Origin: Nymphaea colorata
Lineage: Eukaryota > Streptophyta > Magnoliopsida > Nymphaeales > Nymphaeaceae
Direction of reading: 5' to 3'
Assembly (NCBI RefSeq): GCF_008831285.2
Contig: NC_045144.1
Coordinates: 4,334,268 to 4,394,267, forward strand
DNA length: 60,000 nt
Every line of letters begins with the position of its first letter. Positions within the stretch are counted from its first letter, which is position 1. The notes beneath the pieces are model-generated. The model ran no database searches and was not told the DNA's origin. It worked only from the letters and a program-made list of their open reading frames with translations. Positions 20,501 to 32,650 of this stretch are shown one piece after another. The translations under genes and the position numbers were made by a program.

Positions 20501-23500
20501 TACAATGGTAGCAGGCATGTCAGGGAAATGATCAGAGGGCTTGAGTTTTATGAGGAAAGTGGTTGCATCATGTTTCAAGTTCTTCTGTCAACTCCTGATG
20601 CCATTGCTGAGGTAGGCTACTGAAGAAATTTGAGTACAAAATTACTATGTGCCAAGTTTATTAGAGTGTGTTTTTTGTAGTGCAAGTTATTCACTTTGGA
20701 TATAGACAGCATTGATGATTTTTCTCTTCAATAATTTATTGCTTTTTATTATTGATGAATGATCTACATTGAAGAATATAAGTGAAGAAGTAAGGTACCA
20801 TCTCATTTGGGGGTATCTGTGTGATGTTTTTGGTTACATTAGAAGTTGTTATTTATGTACTCAGAGATGCCTATGACCATGCAGGATATGGAATTTTTAG
20901 AATGCATTGGATGGGAATCTATAATCATTGATCAATGCCATACTTCAAAGATGTCCAAGCATTTTGAGAAAATTAGGCGACTGAATACTGATTTCCGCCT
21001 TCTTCTTTTCAATGGGCAAATCAAGGTAACTTTATTCTCGTGACGTTTCTCCTCATGATCTTATAACAGGTTACTTTTCTTGTCATCTTATATATTGATG
21101 GGGCATATCCAGGACAGCATATTGGAGTACCTGAATATCTTTTCACTCCTTGATCCTAAGGACGATTGCAGTGGCATCAATTCCAAGAAAGATGATGAAG
21201 ACAGAGAGGAACTTTCTGTGTTGAAGCAAAGACTTTCTAATCATGTCATTTATGAGCACAAGCCAGACTCCTCAAAATTTGTGGAACACTGGACTCCTGT
21301 TTCCCTTTCCAATGCCCAGCTGGAGCAATATTGTTCTATCTTGGTTTCAAATTCCAGATCTCTTTATCAGAAGAATGATCCTCTTAATCCTCTCTCGAAC
21401 ATTCTTCTTTCTTTGAAGAAGGTGACTAGCATTAACTGAAATGATCTTCTGTTAGAAATCTCCCTGGTACCTCAAAACTTGCCCACCAATGAACCTCACC
21501 AAGAAAGAAAATTTAATAGCACAGAATAAGATGAAGTTTACCGCCTTAATAGTTAATGGTGATAGTGCAAATAGAGAGCCATAGCTTCCATGATATTTTG
21601 TTTGGTATTTATGCTTCTTAGCATTTTTACTGCAAGTTTTGGTCTTTATGATCAAGTCTGCCCCTCTGATAGATGCTCACAAGTATAGGTCTTGCCTTCT
21701 TGGATTTTATTGGCAAGTTTTTATCGGGTGTTAGTTGGATTTTGTTTTTCCTTCATGAGAAAATCTCAGGAATTTGGAAACTTTGAAAAAGATATAAAAG
21801 CTAATAAAGAAGTAGTTTTTCTACAAATTTTCCTGAAAAATAATTAATATAAAGTTCAAATAATTATTAAAAAGTTAAAATAAACAGAATATATTGAAAA
21901 AATGTTCGAAAATCAGGAAAATGACATGATACCTATTATGATATTTTCACGAGAACTAAAAATTGCCTACGTTTTCAAAATATTGCAATAAATTCTCTTT
22001 TTTCGTTTCACTTTTCTTTTGTAAGATTGTTACTGTATTTTTGAAGTTGATATTTCTGTTTACGCTTCTAATTGAATCTAGAAACTTTATTTGCAGTGTT
22101 GTGATCATCCCTACCTTGTGGATGAGTCTTTACAGAGTTCACTTACAAAAGGGCTTCCACTAAGTGAAATTTTAGATATTGGAGTCAGAGCTAGTGGCAA
22201 GTTGCTGCTTCTTGACAAAATTCTTTCTGAGATTAAGAGCAGAGGCTTAAGAGCGCTGATTCTTTTCCAGGCAGGTGACTTCTTTGTGGTTCACTTTGTT
22301 TCATGTTGACTCAATTTGCTACTGTGGTGTTCAAAATTGTAGTGTAGTCTCTCTCCCTTGAGAGCTTCATTTGCTTTGTTTAGGGTTTTGAAACTTATTT
22401 CCACAGGCGTAGGTTCACTTTCACCAATTAAAGGCTAAAAAGTAAAAACACAAAATTTCAGCATGGAAAGGGAAAACTGGTCTTTGATATGTTTGATTCA
22501 TCAGATAGCTCTTCTTTTGTCGTAAGGTTTCTTGTTTTTGTCATCATTACAATCAAAGTTGTGTGCTACTTAATGTTCTAGGCAATGCATTCTGTTCTCA
22601 GCAAGTAGTGCTAATACTTCATTTTGCTTTTCTGCAAGTAGTTCTAATACTTCATTTTGCTGCTTCGCTTAAGCTTGTGCATGTCCTATGTGAACTGTGT
22701 GGCCTTTCTCCAGGAGGGCCCTATCCTTGTCTGTTTTTATTGTTATGGATACTATGGCAGCATTGATAACTATACTGTTCCTACTCTTAAGAGTGATTAT
22801 GTCAAAATTTTGGTCTATGTTAGCTGCTGCTTCTTCTGCGTACTTCTTCAGTCTCCCCAATTACATGTGTGTAAATATTAGAACCTCTACCAGAAGTGGC
22901 CATATATGAAGATGATAAGTTTGAGCTTTTGACATTCTTTTCATGCGTTATTGTTAGTTATGTTCAGGTTGTTCTTTATGTGAACTTTGGTCTGGTTTTC
23001 ATTTGTTGGGCTTCAATGGCAGTTCATAGGCGGCTCTGCACCACACTCCATTGGTGATATTTTGGATGATTATCTGCGTCAAAGATATGGGGCAGATTCA
23101 TATGAACGAATTGATAGTGGGTTAGCTGTATCCAAGAAGCTGTTGGCTCTTAATATGTTTAATGACAAGGAGAAGGGACGGTTTGTGTTCTTATTGGAGA
23201 ACCGTGCTTGTTCTCAAAGCATTAAACTTTCATCAGTTGATGCTGTCATAATATTTGGTAGTGATTGGAATCCTTCTAATGATCTGAAAGCCTTGCAGAA
23301 AACAAATATTGACTTCCAGATTGAACACTTATCAGTATTCCGCCTGTATATTCCCTACACATTGGAAGAGAAAATTCTGAGATTTTATGCACAAGATATG
23401 GTTCTTGATAATAAGCTGGTCAATCTAAGTCCTAATTTTCATCATATGCTGCTGATGTGGGGCACTTCTTATCTATTTAAAAAGTTTGATGAACTTCATG

Positions 23501-25201
23501 ATCCAAAAGTTCAGCACTCAGGTTCAATGTTTCCTGACAATGAAAAGCTGTTAGAAGAATCTTTCCAGGAAATAGTGTCTCTGTTGCCTCCTGTAACTAA
23601 TATAAACTACCAGCCTAAAAATTCTTCCATTTCAAAAATGAAGCAGAATGTTTTCCTCTCTTCCAAGTCAACCTTATTAGCTGGTGAATCACGGCCATGT
23701 TTTAGTCATGATGATCAACCACATATTTATTGGAAAAAGTTACTTGAGGGAAGGGTTGGCTTAAGGTCTTTAACTGGGTTAGTTCAGAGGTCACGAAGAA
23801 AGGTTCATCATTCTATACAGTCATCAACAATGTTAGCTGAAAATGAAGATCACATAACAAAGAAGAAGAAAGCTGTTGACAGCAACAATCCCACTTCCGC
23901 TTCACCTGGGCTGCAGACAGAGGACATATCTGGTATGAATGAAGGAGCAAAAATAGTGACTATGGATTTGCATAAAAGTGTTTCTGATGGTTCAGCTTCT
24001 ACATCATGCAAAAATTCCTGCAGCATGAAAGAAGCAGGTGTGATTTTGCCTGTCCTAGATATAATCAAATAATTTTATTTCATTATGTTATTTTGCAATA
24101 ATGTGGCTATGTGATGGATTTTTCACTTGCTTATTGCTGTAGGAGGTCTATTTTCAATCCACTCCTGTAGGTGAATATGCATCCTGACTTTGGTTATTTG
24201 TGATGGACCTACTTGTGTTGCCTGTTCTGTAGGTGGAGAGTTTACAACCCATTTGGAAACAGGATCTCCTCCTGTTATCCATAATAAGGATCATGTACTG
24301 GAGACCTCAAGTATTGATGTGGTTGAGGCGGAGGATGGAAGAGATGCATGCAGTACTCAACAAAGCCTTCATGAGTTGTTGAGGCCGGAGCTATTAACAC
24401 TTTGCAAAGCTTTGCAACTTCCAGTTTAGTGTCCTCACTCTATCCAGTTTGACCCACTTTCTCTTTCGCTTTTTCAACATCTACATCTATGTGGTGTGTT
24501 TGGAATTCCTTTATTTTCTGAGATTCATTGCCAGACATGATTAACATTTTATGGTTACAAACATAACAAGCATTTAGTCATTTTTAAAAGTAAAGAATGG
24601 GCAGGTGATGCAAGCTCTTTTCCCTTGATCAAAAGTATGTTCTGATGCTTTTAATTGCTTTATGATTTCCTTTTTTAAGGGATATCTCGTAAAAAAAATT
24701 CATGGTGCCATCTTGTGATTGCATTCTCACAGGTACTTGTCTTTGCAGAAAAAGGTCGTGGAAGTTGCCGTACTTTCTCTTGAATATGTAATGAAAAATC
24801 ATCAAGTCCCAAAGGAATCCGAAAGTATATTGCACGCTTTCCTGATGTCCTTGGTTAGTTTTTGACTTGTACAACCTTCTTGCAGTATTATTGTTTGTTT
24901 TTTTAGTTTTTGCATGCCACAATGGTTATGACAGCTATCGTCTTGCATTTGAATTGCTTATAAACTTTATCTTAGACGTAAGTCACATGGGGTACTTCAG
25001 TACGGTCCGTGTACCCATACCCAAAGGGGGTACCTAGACACATTTGGGTACTTCTTAGATCAAAACTGAGCCAAATGCTTTATTTTATTTAACTTTTTCC
25101 ATTAGTTATTGTTCACTAACATGTAATATTTTTATTTATATCACTTGTTTATTTAAATGTTGCTTTCATTTTCATTTTTTTTTTGTATTATTTTGCACAC
25201 A

Positions 25202-25262
<61 letters not shown>

Positions 25263-28200
25263 CCTGTTGTATCCTTGCATCCATATTTTCTAAGGTTGTT
25301 ATGTCTGTATCCATATTTCCGTACATGTACCCATGTGAGTTAATTTTATACTGGTTTTCCCAAAATCTAATGTTCCATATGGTCATGTGAAATAATTATT
25401 TACTAGGAATAAATATATCATATTTTGAGACATCTGGTAATATGAAAACTCAAGCATTGGAAGAACAAGAAAGCTTTGAGGCAACAAGTCATTTTCACGA
25501 TCATAATTGTTGGGAACTATAACTAGCCTTTATGATTCAGAAGAAGAGCAAGATTTTTCTTTGTGTGTGTGTGTGTGGGAGGGGGGGAGGGGGTGGGGTG
25601 GGTTGGTATGGAAGGGAGGTTTGTGTGTTCTGCTAAGTCACATGGGTACTTCAGTATGGTCTATGTACCATGTCACCGTTCCCCTACGTAACATGGTACT
25701 TGGAGTCTTGGACACACTTGCCAAACTGCTTACTTTTATCTGATTTAATTTTTTCCAACTCAGTTTTCATTATGTTTTTAGAGTTATTGTTCATTAACAT
25801 ATAATGTTCTTATTTATATCACTTGTTTATTTAAATGTTTCTTTCATTTTGATTTTTTGAGTTATTACCATATTTTCTACAGTTGTCGTGTTTGTATCCA
25901 TATCTCTATACCCAAACCGTGCTCTTACCCATGTGACTTACGTTCCACATGCACGTGTATGAGATAAAAAGCAAACATATATCCCTGGAAAGAGAAGAAG
26001 CACAAAAATTTCTTGGGATAAGAATGGATTCTCATGGTTGTCTTCTAATGATCATTTTTATCAATATTGTTTGTAAATATTGGTACCGACACCAAATTGG
26101 GTTGAGCACTGGTCAATGGTGTATTGATGCATATCGGCTTGTGTCGCCCTATTTTCATTTTCTTGAATTTAAAAATGATTACATTTTTTTAAATTGATTT
26201 AGAAAATGGAAAATTGAAAGAGAATATAACCCATATTTGCCCTTCATCATGTCGGTGAGGGACTGATGTTTTCTGAGTTAAAAACACTGATTTCTGCCTT
26301 GATTTCTCTTTTCTCTCACACTTCAAATGTAGCCAAGAGTTGAAAAGAAATGAAAATTTGGAGGGCAAGATGCCTTGGTTTGGCTGATGCCTTTGGATAG
26401 AAGTGGAACTCTCATTTCAATAGAATTTTTCTATGCTGATTTATCGCAGTTTTAATTATGTGTTAAGGTCTTTTTGAGAATAATCTTGTGTAGCTGAAGT
26501 TTATTTGCTTGTGTTGCTTTGTAGTGCTGGACAGCTGCTTCCATTCTAAAATCTGATGTTGATCATGAAGCATCTGTTCTGCTTGCGAAACAGCAGTTGC
26601 AATTCAAGTGTGAAAAAGCAGAGGTCAAGTCTGTCTATAAAAAGCTACGACCTTTTCGTCGATATCTAAAAATTGAGATATTGGGCAAAGTAGTTGGCGA
26701 GAGTAGCAAAGATAATCATGTAAACATCCCTGACAGTGTGCCTCATGAAAGGCAGCTGGAATTGGCAGGGAACACAATATCTGATTTAGAAGGTAAGCAG
26801 TGCATTGAGAACGTAGATGCCCTGCTGCAAGGGGAGTGTCCAAAAGGTGTACAAGTTGGTCTGGGTATTAACCATACAAATGCATTCCTTGAGGAAGGGA
26901 CTGAGCAGGAAAAAGGTACTTCTGAAACTACAAGCCTAATCAATAAGCTCAAGGCCTTCAAGAAGAAAAGGATGAAATATGTTATTGATAAACAGAAAGA
27001 AGAGTATATCGAATTTCTGAATTTCAAGGAAATGAAAGCAAATAAGTTGTCAAACGAATATGCAGCAAGTCGTTTTCACATTCTCAAGGAGCGTGACTTG
27101 TCCATCAGAGCAGAAAAGCTGAAGATTCTACTTCAGGATTCTGTGGATAAAAGGAATAGTCACAGAGATAGAATGCAGTTGTACCAGAAAATCCTTACAA
27201 ACAGACAGCGGGAGCTAAGGGATAGGGAGGTTAAAGCGTATTCACACTGGGTGGAGCAAGCTAAGGCTGGACGGTCTGCAGATCCATATCTCTTACTTCC
27301 ACTGCCAAATATCCAATTCAGGGAAGAGGATTTGGAAACTGAAAGTCAAAATTTAGCTAATGAAATCACTGCAAATATGTCTCGGAATGGTAATGCCAAT
27401 GAAGATGTTACATCTGAATCATTGCCGAATGGACCAGACAATACTCCAGCAATATCATCTGGGTTACCAGTGGCTGCGGGTGGGGCTTCTGGTATTTCTG
27501 TAACTTTGCCAGATACTCTTTCAATGTTGACTACTGATTCTCAGGCTAATTTGAAGGGGCAAAACACGATGATAGGTTCAGAAGCAGTTAAAAATACATC
27601 CATCATTGGGTCTGCAGATGCGCTTGAATCAACCAAGCAGGACAACCAAGCAGATGCTGTCATGAGGCCCATGAAGTCTAATATACTCACAAAGGCCAAT
27701 CATGTCACTCCAATGGAGTCAGAGCCAAAGAGTGTTCATGGAAAAAATGAAACAGGGATTCCTTCCGGAATTGAAGATCAGAATGGAACAGCAGCTGGTT
27801 TATTACAGCAGAAAAATGGTTCAACTTCTCAAATGTCTGGCAGGTTGAGAGCAGAGCTTGGACATAAGCAGGTGAGTTTCGTACTACGTATATGCATATT
27901 GAGTCTTTTTCACATCCTAAATTCTGTAAGTTGTTTTGCTTGTGGTTCTCTGTATGCACTATATCATTATTTATTTTGAGCCACTTAACATGCATTTCAT
28001 TTTCATAGTAAGTCTCACTAGGATGTATACCTGAATGCTTTTGTGTTAGTTTAAACTATTTAAGCCCCCTGACTTAACATACTTATTCATCTTTAATCAA
28101 AGTTGGTAAGGTCTATTATGAAACCTTTTAGGCCTTCTAAGAAATGTCGCTTTGATCTGACCCTGTCTCAGTCCCATTGTTGTTCTAGTCAAACATGTTT

Positions 28201-30154
28201 AGTATGGGTTCTTGCTTCAAATGCTGATCCTTACTATTGCTGAATTGCATATTCAGGTGTCTTCTGTGGATCCTGGTGAAAGGTCTGCACCTGCCGGAAC
28301 AAAAAGTGATGATGACAATGAAGTTGTTGAACAGGATATTCTTCCTCAGGCCAGAGTTTCAGTACAGCAACCACTTGATGCCGCTTCTTCATCTGCTGTG
28401 CAGGTTCATGTTTCCACAATGGATCTTGAAAGTCCTACATCTGCAGAAATGGAAGGAGATACTGGATTGGGTTCACTTTCTCAGGATAGAGTTTCACCGC
28501 TGTCACTGAATGCTTTTCCTTCATCAGCTAGGCAGGTTGGTCAGACATGCTCTGCCAGTTCTGATGGAAAATCTGCTGCTGTAGAGATAGTGAGGGAATT
28601 TGATCATGGAATCACTGGATTGGAGCCTTTTCGAGAGGCTAGTGCTCCAGTACTGCAGCCACTTGATGCTTTGCCTTCATCGGCTAGGCATGTTGTTGAG
28701 CCAACATCCTGTATGGATTCTAGTCAAGGACTTGCATGTGCAGAAACAGTGAGAGAACATGATCATGGTCTTGTTTTGGAGTCTCCTTGTCATGCTAGGG
28801 GTCCAGTACAGCAACCACTTGGTACCTTCCATTCAGGTGAGCAGTTTCAGGTTTCTTCTGCAAATCCTGATGAGAGGTCCGCATCTGCAGAATCAGCAAG
28901 AGAAAATGGGCATGCAGTGGCCATGTCGGATTCTCTTCCTCATGTGGGAGTTTCTCTCCAACAGCCACATGATGATTCCCACTCATCAGTTGAGCGCGTT
29001 GCTGACTGCCCCTCTGTCTTTTTGCCTGCTATACAGCTGCTGCCCCCTGTGGGTAGCCAATCAATTGCTTCAGCAAATACTAGGGGGAGAACTATAGGTT
29101 CGGAGTCCGGTGAGCAAACCCTTCGGACTGCTAATCCAATTTCTCATGCCCCTGTCATGAATTATCCTGACCCGCTCTACCACGAGATAGTCAGCATGTA
29201 CAATGAAGAGGAGCAAACCAAGAAGTTGTATGAAGATGTGGTTTGTGACATAAACCTAAGTTCTTTTGTTTCACTTTTTTGGTTTATCTTCTGACTTTAC
29301 TTTTTTTTTTCAATTAGAAAGTACGTCTTGCTGCAGAACGTGATAAAGAAATTGAGGAAGTAAAACAGAAGTATGCGAAGCTGTTCCAAGATGCAGAGTC
29401 GAGATACTCACTGACTAAAAAGACATTGGATGATAACATGATGAAGGTCATGCTTAACCGCTCTCTTGCAGTAGCCTTCAAGTTTCTTGATCCTAGAGCA
29501 CCACAGTTGGTTGTGCAGCCAGGTAATTATGAAGGCCTAATGTTGTTTCATGCATCATTTTGTTGTTTACTTTGGCATTTCTATAGTCTAATTATTTCAG
29601 CTTCTTTTTTTTTGTGAAAAGCATTGAGTGAACTTAGTTTTTTTTTTTTTTGTGAAAAGCATGAGTGAACTTGTATGCCATAATCATAGGCATTCTATGT
29701 TCATTTTGCTTCTGTTTATCTTAGTTTGTTTGTGAACTTTCTCAAATGAGCATCCATTTGTTATATGAGCTGCAAAAGTCATGCATCCTCTGTGCTTATG
29801 TAGTTCCAGTGCTTATGTTGTTCCAAGCAGTTGGTTGTGACACTTCACGTTACTAATACAATCATCTTAGTTAGCAATTTACATGCTTTGTGGACTTTAT
29901 TCTTGAAACTCTTATGTTTCTTTGCTGTAGGGGCACCATTCCAGCAATATGGAAACAGTCCACATGGTTCTGCAGCTCATCACATTGACCCAATATCTGG
30001 TGACCGTACTGGATCTTCCGTCGTGCCCCCTTCAAGTGTTGGAGAACTCCAGGTGCCATTCACAAGCCTGAATCTCAGACCTGTAACGCCAGTGCCATCC
30101 CAGCCATCGTCTGCAAATCCTGCTGCTCTTGTATACTTGTCTGACGATGATTAA
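15316..30154 (+). CDS. MOM1: MOM1-like transcriptional silencing protein (5' exons missing)
   Basis: Fifteen joined exons: 15316-15509, 15601-15755, 15902-16186, 18472-18609, 20357-20611, 20885-21025, 21113-21421, 22097-22270 (or 22274), 23023 (or 23030)-24037, 24233-24423, 24749-24853, 26525-27871, 28257-29240, 29318-29522, 29931-30154. Phases agree at every junction, giving about 1,900 aa. Domains in order: the second half of a PHD finger (CNRAYHLSC, WHCLWC); two chromo-like segments (EKEYLVKYRGLA; NGEWLVKWKGIGYEFSTWE); a SNF2-like region without a Walker A loop and with IIIDQCH in place of DEAH; a helicase-C-like part (FGSDWNPSNDLKALQ); a Ser-rich repeat region; and a coiled coil (KVRLAAERDKEIEEVKQKY) like conserved MOM1 motif 2. 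In Arabidopsis MOM1 silences repeats in the nucleus without altering DNA methylation. The first PHD cysteines and the true start lie upstream, probably left of the window. Confidence 0.9.
17006..17060. repeat. (TA)n microsatellite in MOM1 intron
   Basis: Long AT dinucleotide run with one GA interruption, in the 2.3-kb intron 16187-18471. The rest of that intron shows no coding exon. Confidence 0.95.
17463..17594. repeat. Two-unit tandem repeat of about 74 bp with (AT)n arms
   Basis: GGCTATTAAACAGTTAATTA followed by the same ACATAGTGC and (AT)n block occurs at 17463 and again at 17538. The unit is a unique segment plus a microsatellite, so replication slippage is the likely origin. Confidence 0.85.
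19490..19800. repeat. Intronic repeat with 26-bp tandem motif
   Basis: AT-rich block in the MOM1 intron 18610-20356. TGTATTATAxCCGAGAAATT repeats at 19703 and 19729. The reverse complement of the same motif, with its GGCGAGG flank, occurs at about 39050-39085 inside the DNA-transposon insertion of ATP-synthase copy B, so the two are probably related mobile sequences. Confidence 0.55.
21422..22096 (+). other. MOM1 intron with no further feature
   Basis: Intron between the exons ending LLSLKK and beginning CCDHPY. AT-rich, with an A/T-run region at 21.74-21.96 kb that resembles transposon debris. No ORF worth annotating. Confidence 0.6.
24980..25341. mobile_element. MITE-like element in MOM1 intron
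   Basis: Begins AAGTCACATGGGGTAC and ends GTACCCATGTGAGTT, which are near-perfect inverted termini. No coding capacity. Internal sequence such as TATCACTTGTTTATTTAAATG is shared with the element at 25634-25941. A compound CT/CA/AT microsatellite (25201-25262) lies inside. Confidence 0.65.
25634..25941. mobile_element. Second MITE-like element in the same intron
   Basis: Begins AAGTCACATGGGTACTTCAG and ends TTACCCATGTGACTTA, inverted termini matching the preceding element. The interior aligns with that element over most of its length. Both sit in the 1.67-kb intron 24854-26524, so two family members account for about 40 percent of it. Confidence 0.65.
25880..26445 (+). repeat. Dispersed repeat also present at 47.90-48.45 kb
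   Basis: From about 25880 the sequence aligns with 47920-48450 in the same orientation. Shared landmarks are ACCCATGTGACTTA, GAGATAAA-AGCAAACATATATCCCTG, TCTAATGATCATTTTTATCA and CCTTGGTTTGGCTGATGCC. The similarity runs past the MITE end at 25941, so this is a larger repeat or a duplicated segment. No protein-coding match. Confidence 0.7.
28257..29006 (+). repeat. Five tandem degenerate repeats within a MOM1 exon
   Basis: Units encode 51, 44, 52, 51 and 52 residues starting near 28257, 28410, 28542, 28698 and 28851. The shared pattern is a VSS.xPxERSAxAE-like start, an acidic or His-containing middle (VREFDHG, VREHDHG, ARENGHA), then VxQPLD and a SSAxxV end. The first and fifth units are most alike (VSSVDPGERSAPA, VSSANPDERSASA), and both DNA units begin right after a CAG. 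This looks like a disordered, expandable region between the SNF2-like half and the C-terminal coiled coil. Confidence 0.75.
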
Positions 30155-30180
30155 TTTTTCATTAACTAATTTCATGTCCA

Positions 30181-30186
30181 AATAAA
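30181..30186 (+). terminator. Polyadenylation signal candidate, MOM1-like gene
   Basis: AATAAA 26 bp after the stop codon at 30154. TGTA-rich sequence near 30300-30340 could hold the real far-upstream element, since 26 bp gives a very short 3' UTR. Confidence 0.4.
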
Positions 30187-32650
30187 GGCCGACTGCTGGA
30201 GATACCTAGCGTTTTGGTCTTTGCATGGTTGGTCTCGTGCCATTGAAGGATTAGTGGGCTCTGTGGGGTGGACAGGCTGCTGCACTGAGAGGATGAAGGC
30301 TCTGTATATAGTGTACAATATTCAAATGTAATTTGTTAATGATATATAGTGCAATTTTGATCCCTGGAGTAGATGTTGGTGCAGCCATTGTAGGTTTGAT
30401 CTGTAGAATTTCAAGAATCAACTAATGGGGGACTCGTTCTTTTTCTTACGTTGAGAATTTGCGGTTTTCGCATGGACACATATACAAGCTTGTTCTTGTT
30501 CTTTTGTGTGCATGCATATGTTGTCCCCTGAGTGGTGGTTGTCTGTTTAAGAAACCACATTGAGTCATAGCCAACCCAAATAATGCTTTAAGTAGCTGCA
30601 AGGGATGAAATCAAACATTTTCCCCACTTTGGAATTAGTCTGTGGAGTAAAAAGGTTAACTTGGTGGATGGTTCTACGGAGAAAGCCGAGGTCTTAAGTG
30701 GTAGGACCAAATCTTGCATCGCCTTGTCGTGCAACGACTTCTCAGGGAGGGGGAGGGTTTGGAACAAGCCCAACTTTGGAAAAAAGAGGTTTGATGTGGC
30801 TGGCAGAAGGCTAGTGATTCGTTCAACTTCCTTGCACATCAACCCTTTTTGCTTAAGCATAAGTAGTCATAGACTTTGAGATTAGGGGTGGTAGTCTCAG
30901 AGTTTTATGCCACCAGTCGTGTGACAAAGTACTAGTCTCAAGCTTTTGCTACCTCGGTGCAGTTTCTTGGGCCCCAAAAGAGAAGATAAACCAAACTATT
31001 GATGAAATCAACGCTTTTCTTACATTATTTGTAAGTTTCAAGCAGTTACAATCCAACCATCTCTTGAAAAACCATGCAAATGAAGCACGTTAGAGGAAGC
31101 ATCTGGTGCAATTTGGTTCAAGAAGTCCCTAGAATTATATTTTTGAAATAACCTTTTTGGACTTTTTTTTCCCTGAGTTTTAAGCGTTCAGAGTGCGATC
31201 TCCCGTCATTCGTAAGCTGCAAATTCCACCTACTTTGTATTGGCTGATGTACAAAGTAGATTTTAAAATAACAGAAATCCAACAATTTGAACCTTCTCAA
31301 ATTTGTAGGTTGTACGCATGTCCAAATAGACAGATCGTTTCCAGGTCTAAAATTCATCAATTAACTTACAAATCAACAAAACTTTGTATTGGTGTTTGTG
31401 ATTGCGCAGATTTATGCTATTATAATACAGTGCATAGAAGATCCAGTTCCGAATTTTTTAGTTTTATTTGTTTTCCAGATCCAAGGGATCCATCTTTAGG
31501 CTATATGAAAGGTTTTTAAGTCCCATTTGTAATCACTCTTGAGTTTTAATGAAACCCTTAATGGTTATTTGCGCTTTCCTTTCCCTTTTACGGTTCCTTT
31601 TGCATCTCTTTTGATTTTCCCTAGATTAGTTTAGTGTTGGTCGTGGATTAGAGGAGAAGTCCTCTCTTCCACTGCACGAATAATTTACTGGATCCTCTCT
31701 TGCAGAGCATCCTTGTGCACCCGCACACCCACATACACGCACATATATATAACATAATTTTCATGTTACTTAATCTTTTCTATCTGTTTTGTTTTTTTTA
31801 TTGTGGCTGCAATCTTGTCTAATGTTTCCTTTTCATTTTGCCAGTGGTTTGTTCCCAATGGTATTATTTTGGCCATTGGGCACCAGCTAGATGCTAGTTT
31901 CTTCTCTTTAATGTATAAATAGGATTGAGGCCTCTTTCCTTATGCACGCGCTAGTTTATGTTCAAGAGTCTTGTGCACCAATTTCCTTCTTACGATGATT
32001 GTGTCTCAGCATGCTCTTTCCGTGAGAGTTTTATTCACCGTCGTCATCTTCACTGAATCCCCATGTTAAACCAACAACTTTACTTCGATAATTAAAAAAG
32101 TTTAGAAGACCAAAAAAGCTTCAAACTCGTTGAGATTAAACGGATTGGTGAACGAATTTCGATTAGGGATGTCATGCATCAGATTATGATAGATTATAGT
32201 ATCATCCCATCTGACTATTTCAACATTTCTAAATGTGATTTGAATTGTACCTTGGTTATATTAAAATACTGAGCCCTATCATAATTTGTATCCTAATGTT
32301 TACATCTATGAGATTCAGATATTATCTGTGAAGATTAGATGTTTATCAGATTATTAAGAAGAACCAAGTACTTTATTAAGAAGAATCATATCATAATACA
32401 GTGAGATAACATCTATCACCCCTGGCATGACATGGAAACTCCAAAACAAGACCATGATCATGTTGTCTCACTGTTTCTATGATAGATAGCTTAGAATGTA
32501 AAATTAGGAGAGGGTGGTTCTCCTTTATTAAGAAGAACCAAGTGCTTTATTCAGAAACAAGGCCACTTCTTCTAATAAAATTAGGAGAGAGTGGGTGTAT
32601 TTTCTTTCCTCATGCTTGATTCCTGATAATAGCAATTCTTTTGGTTTTAG
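30187..32650. other. Intergenic region, no gene recognised
   Basis: 2.4 kb between the MOM1-like gene and the first ATP-synthase copy. I see MOM1 3' UTR sequence at its start, a short repeated phrase (AAGAAGAACCAAGT at about 32358 and 32528) and AT-rich sequence. No frame shows protein-like composition over a useful length, and no exon 1 for the downstream pseudogene was found. Confidence 0.6.

Noticed and set aside
25157-25390. 77-aa frames on both strands at the compound microsatellite.
   Set aside because: They are translations of CT/CA/AT dinucleotide runs.
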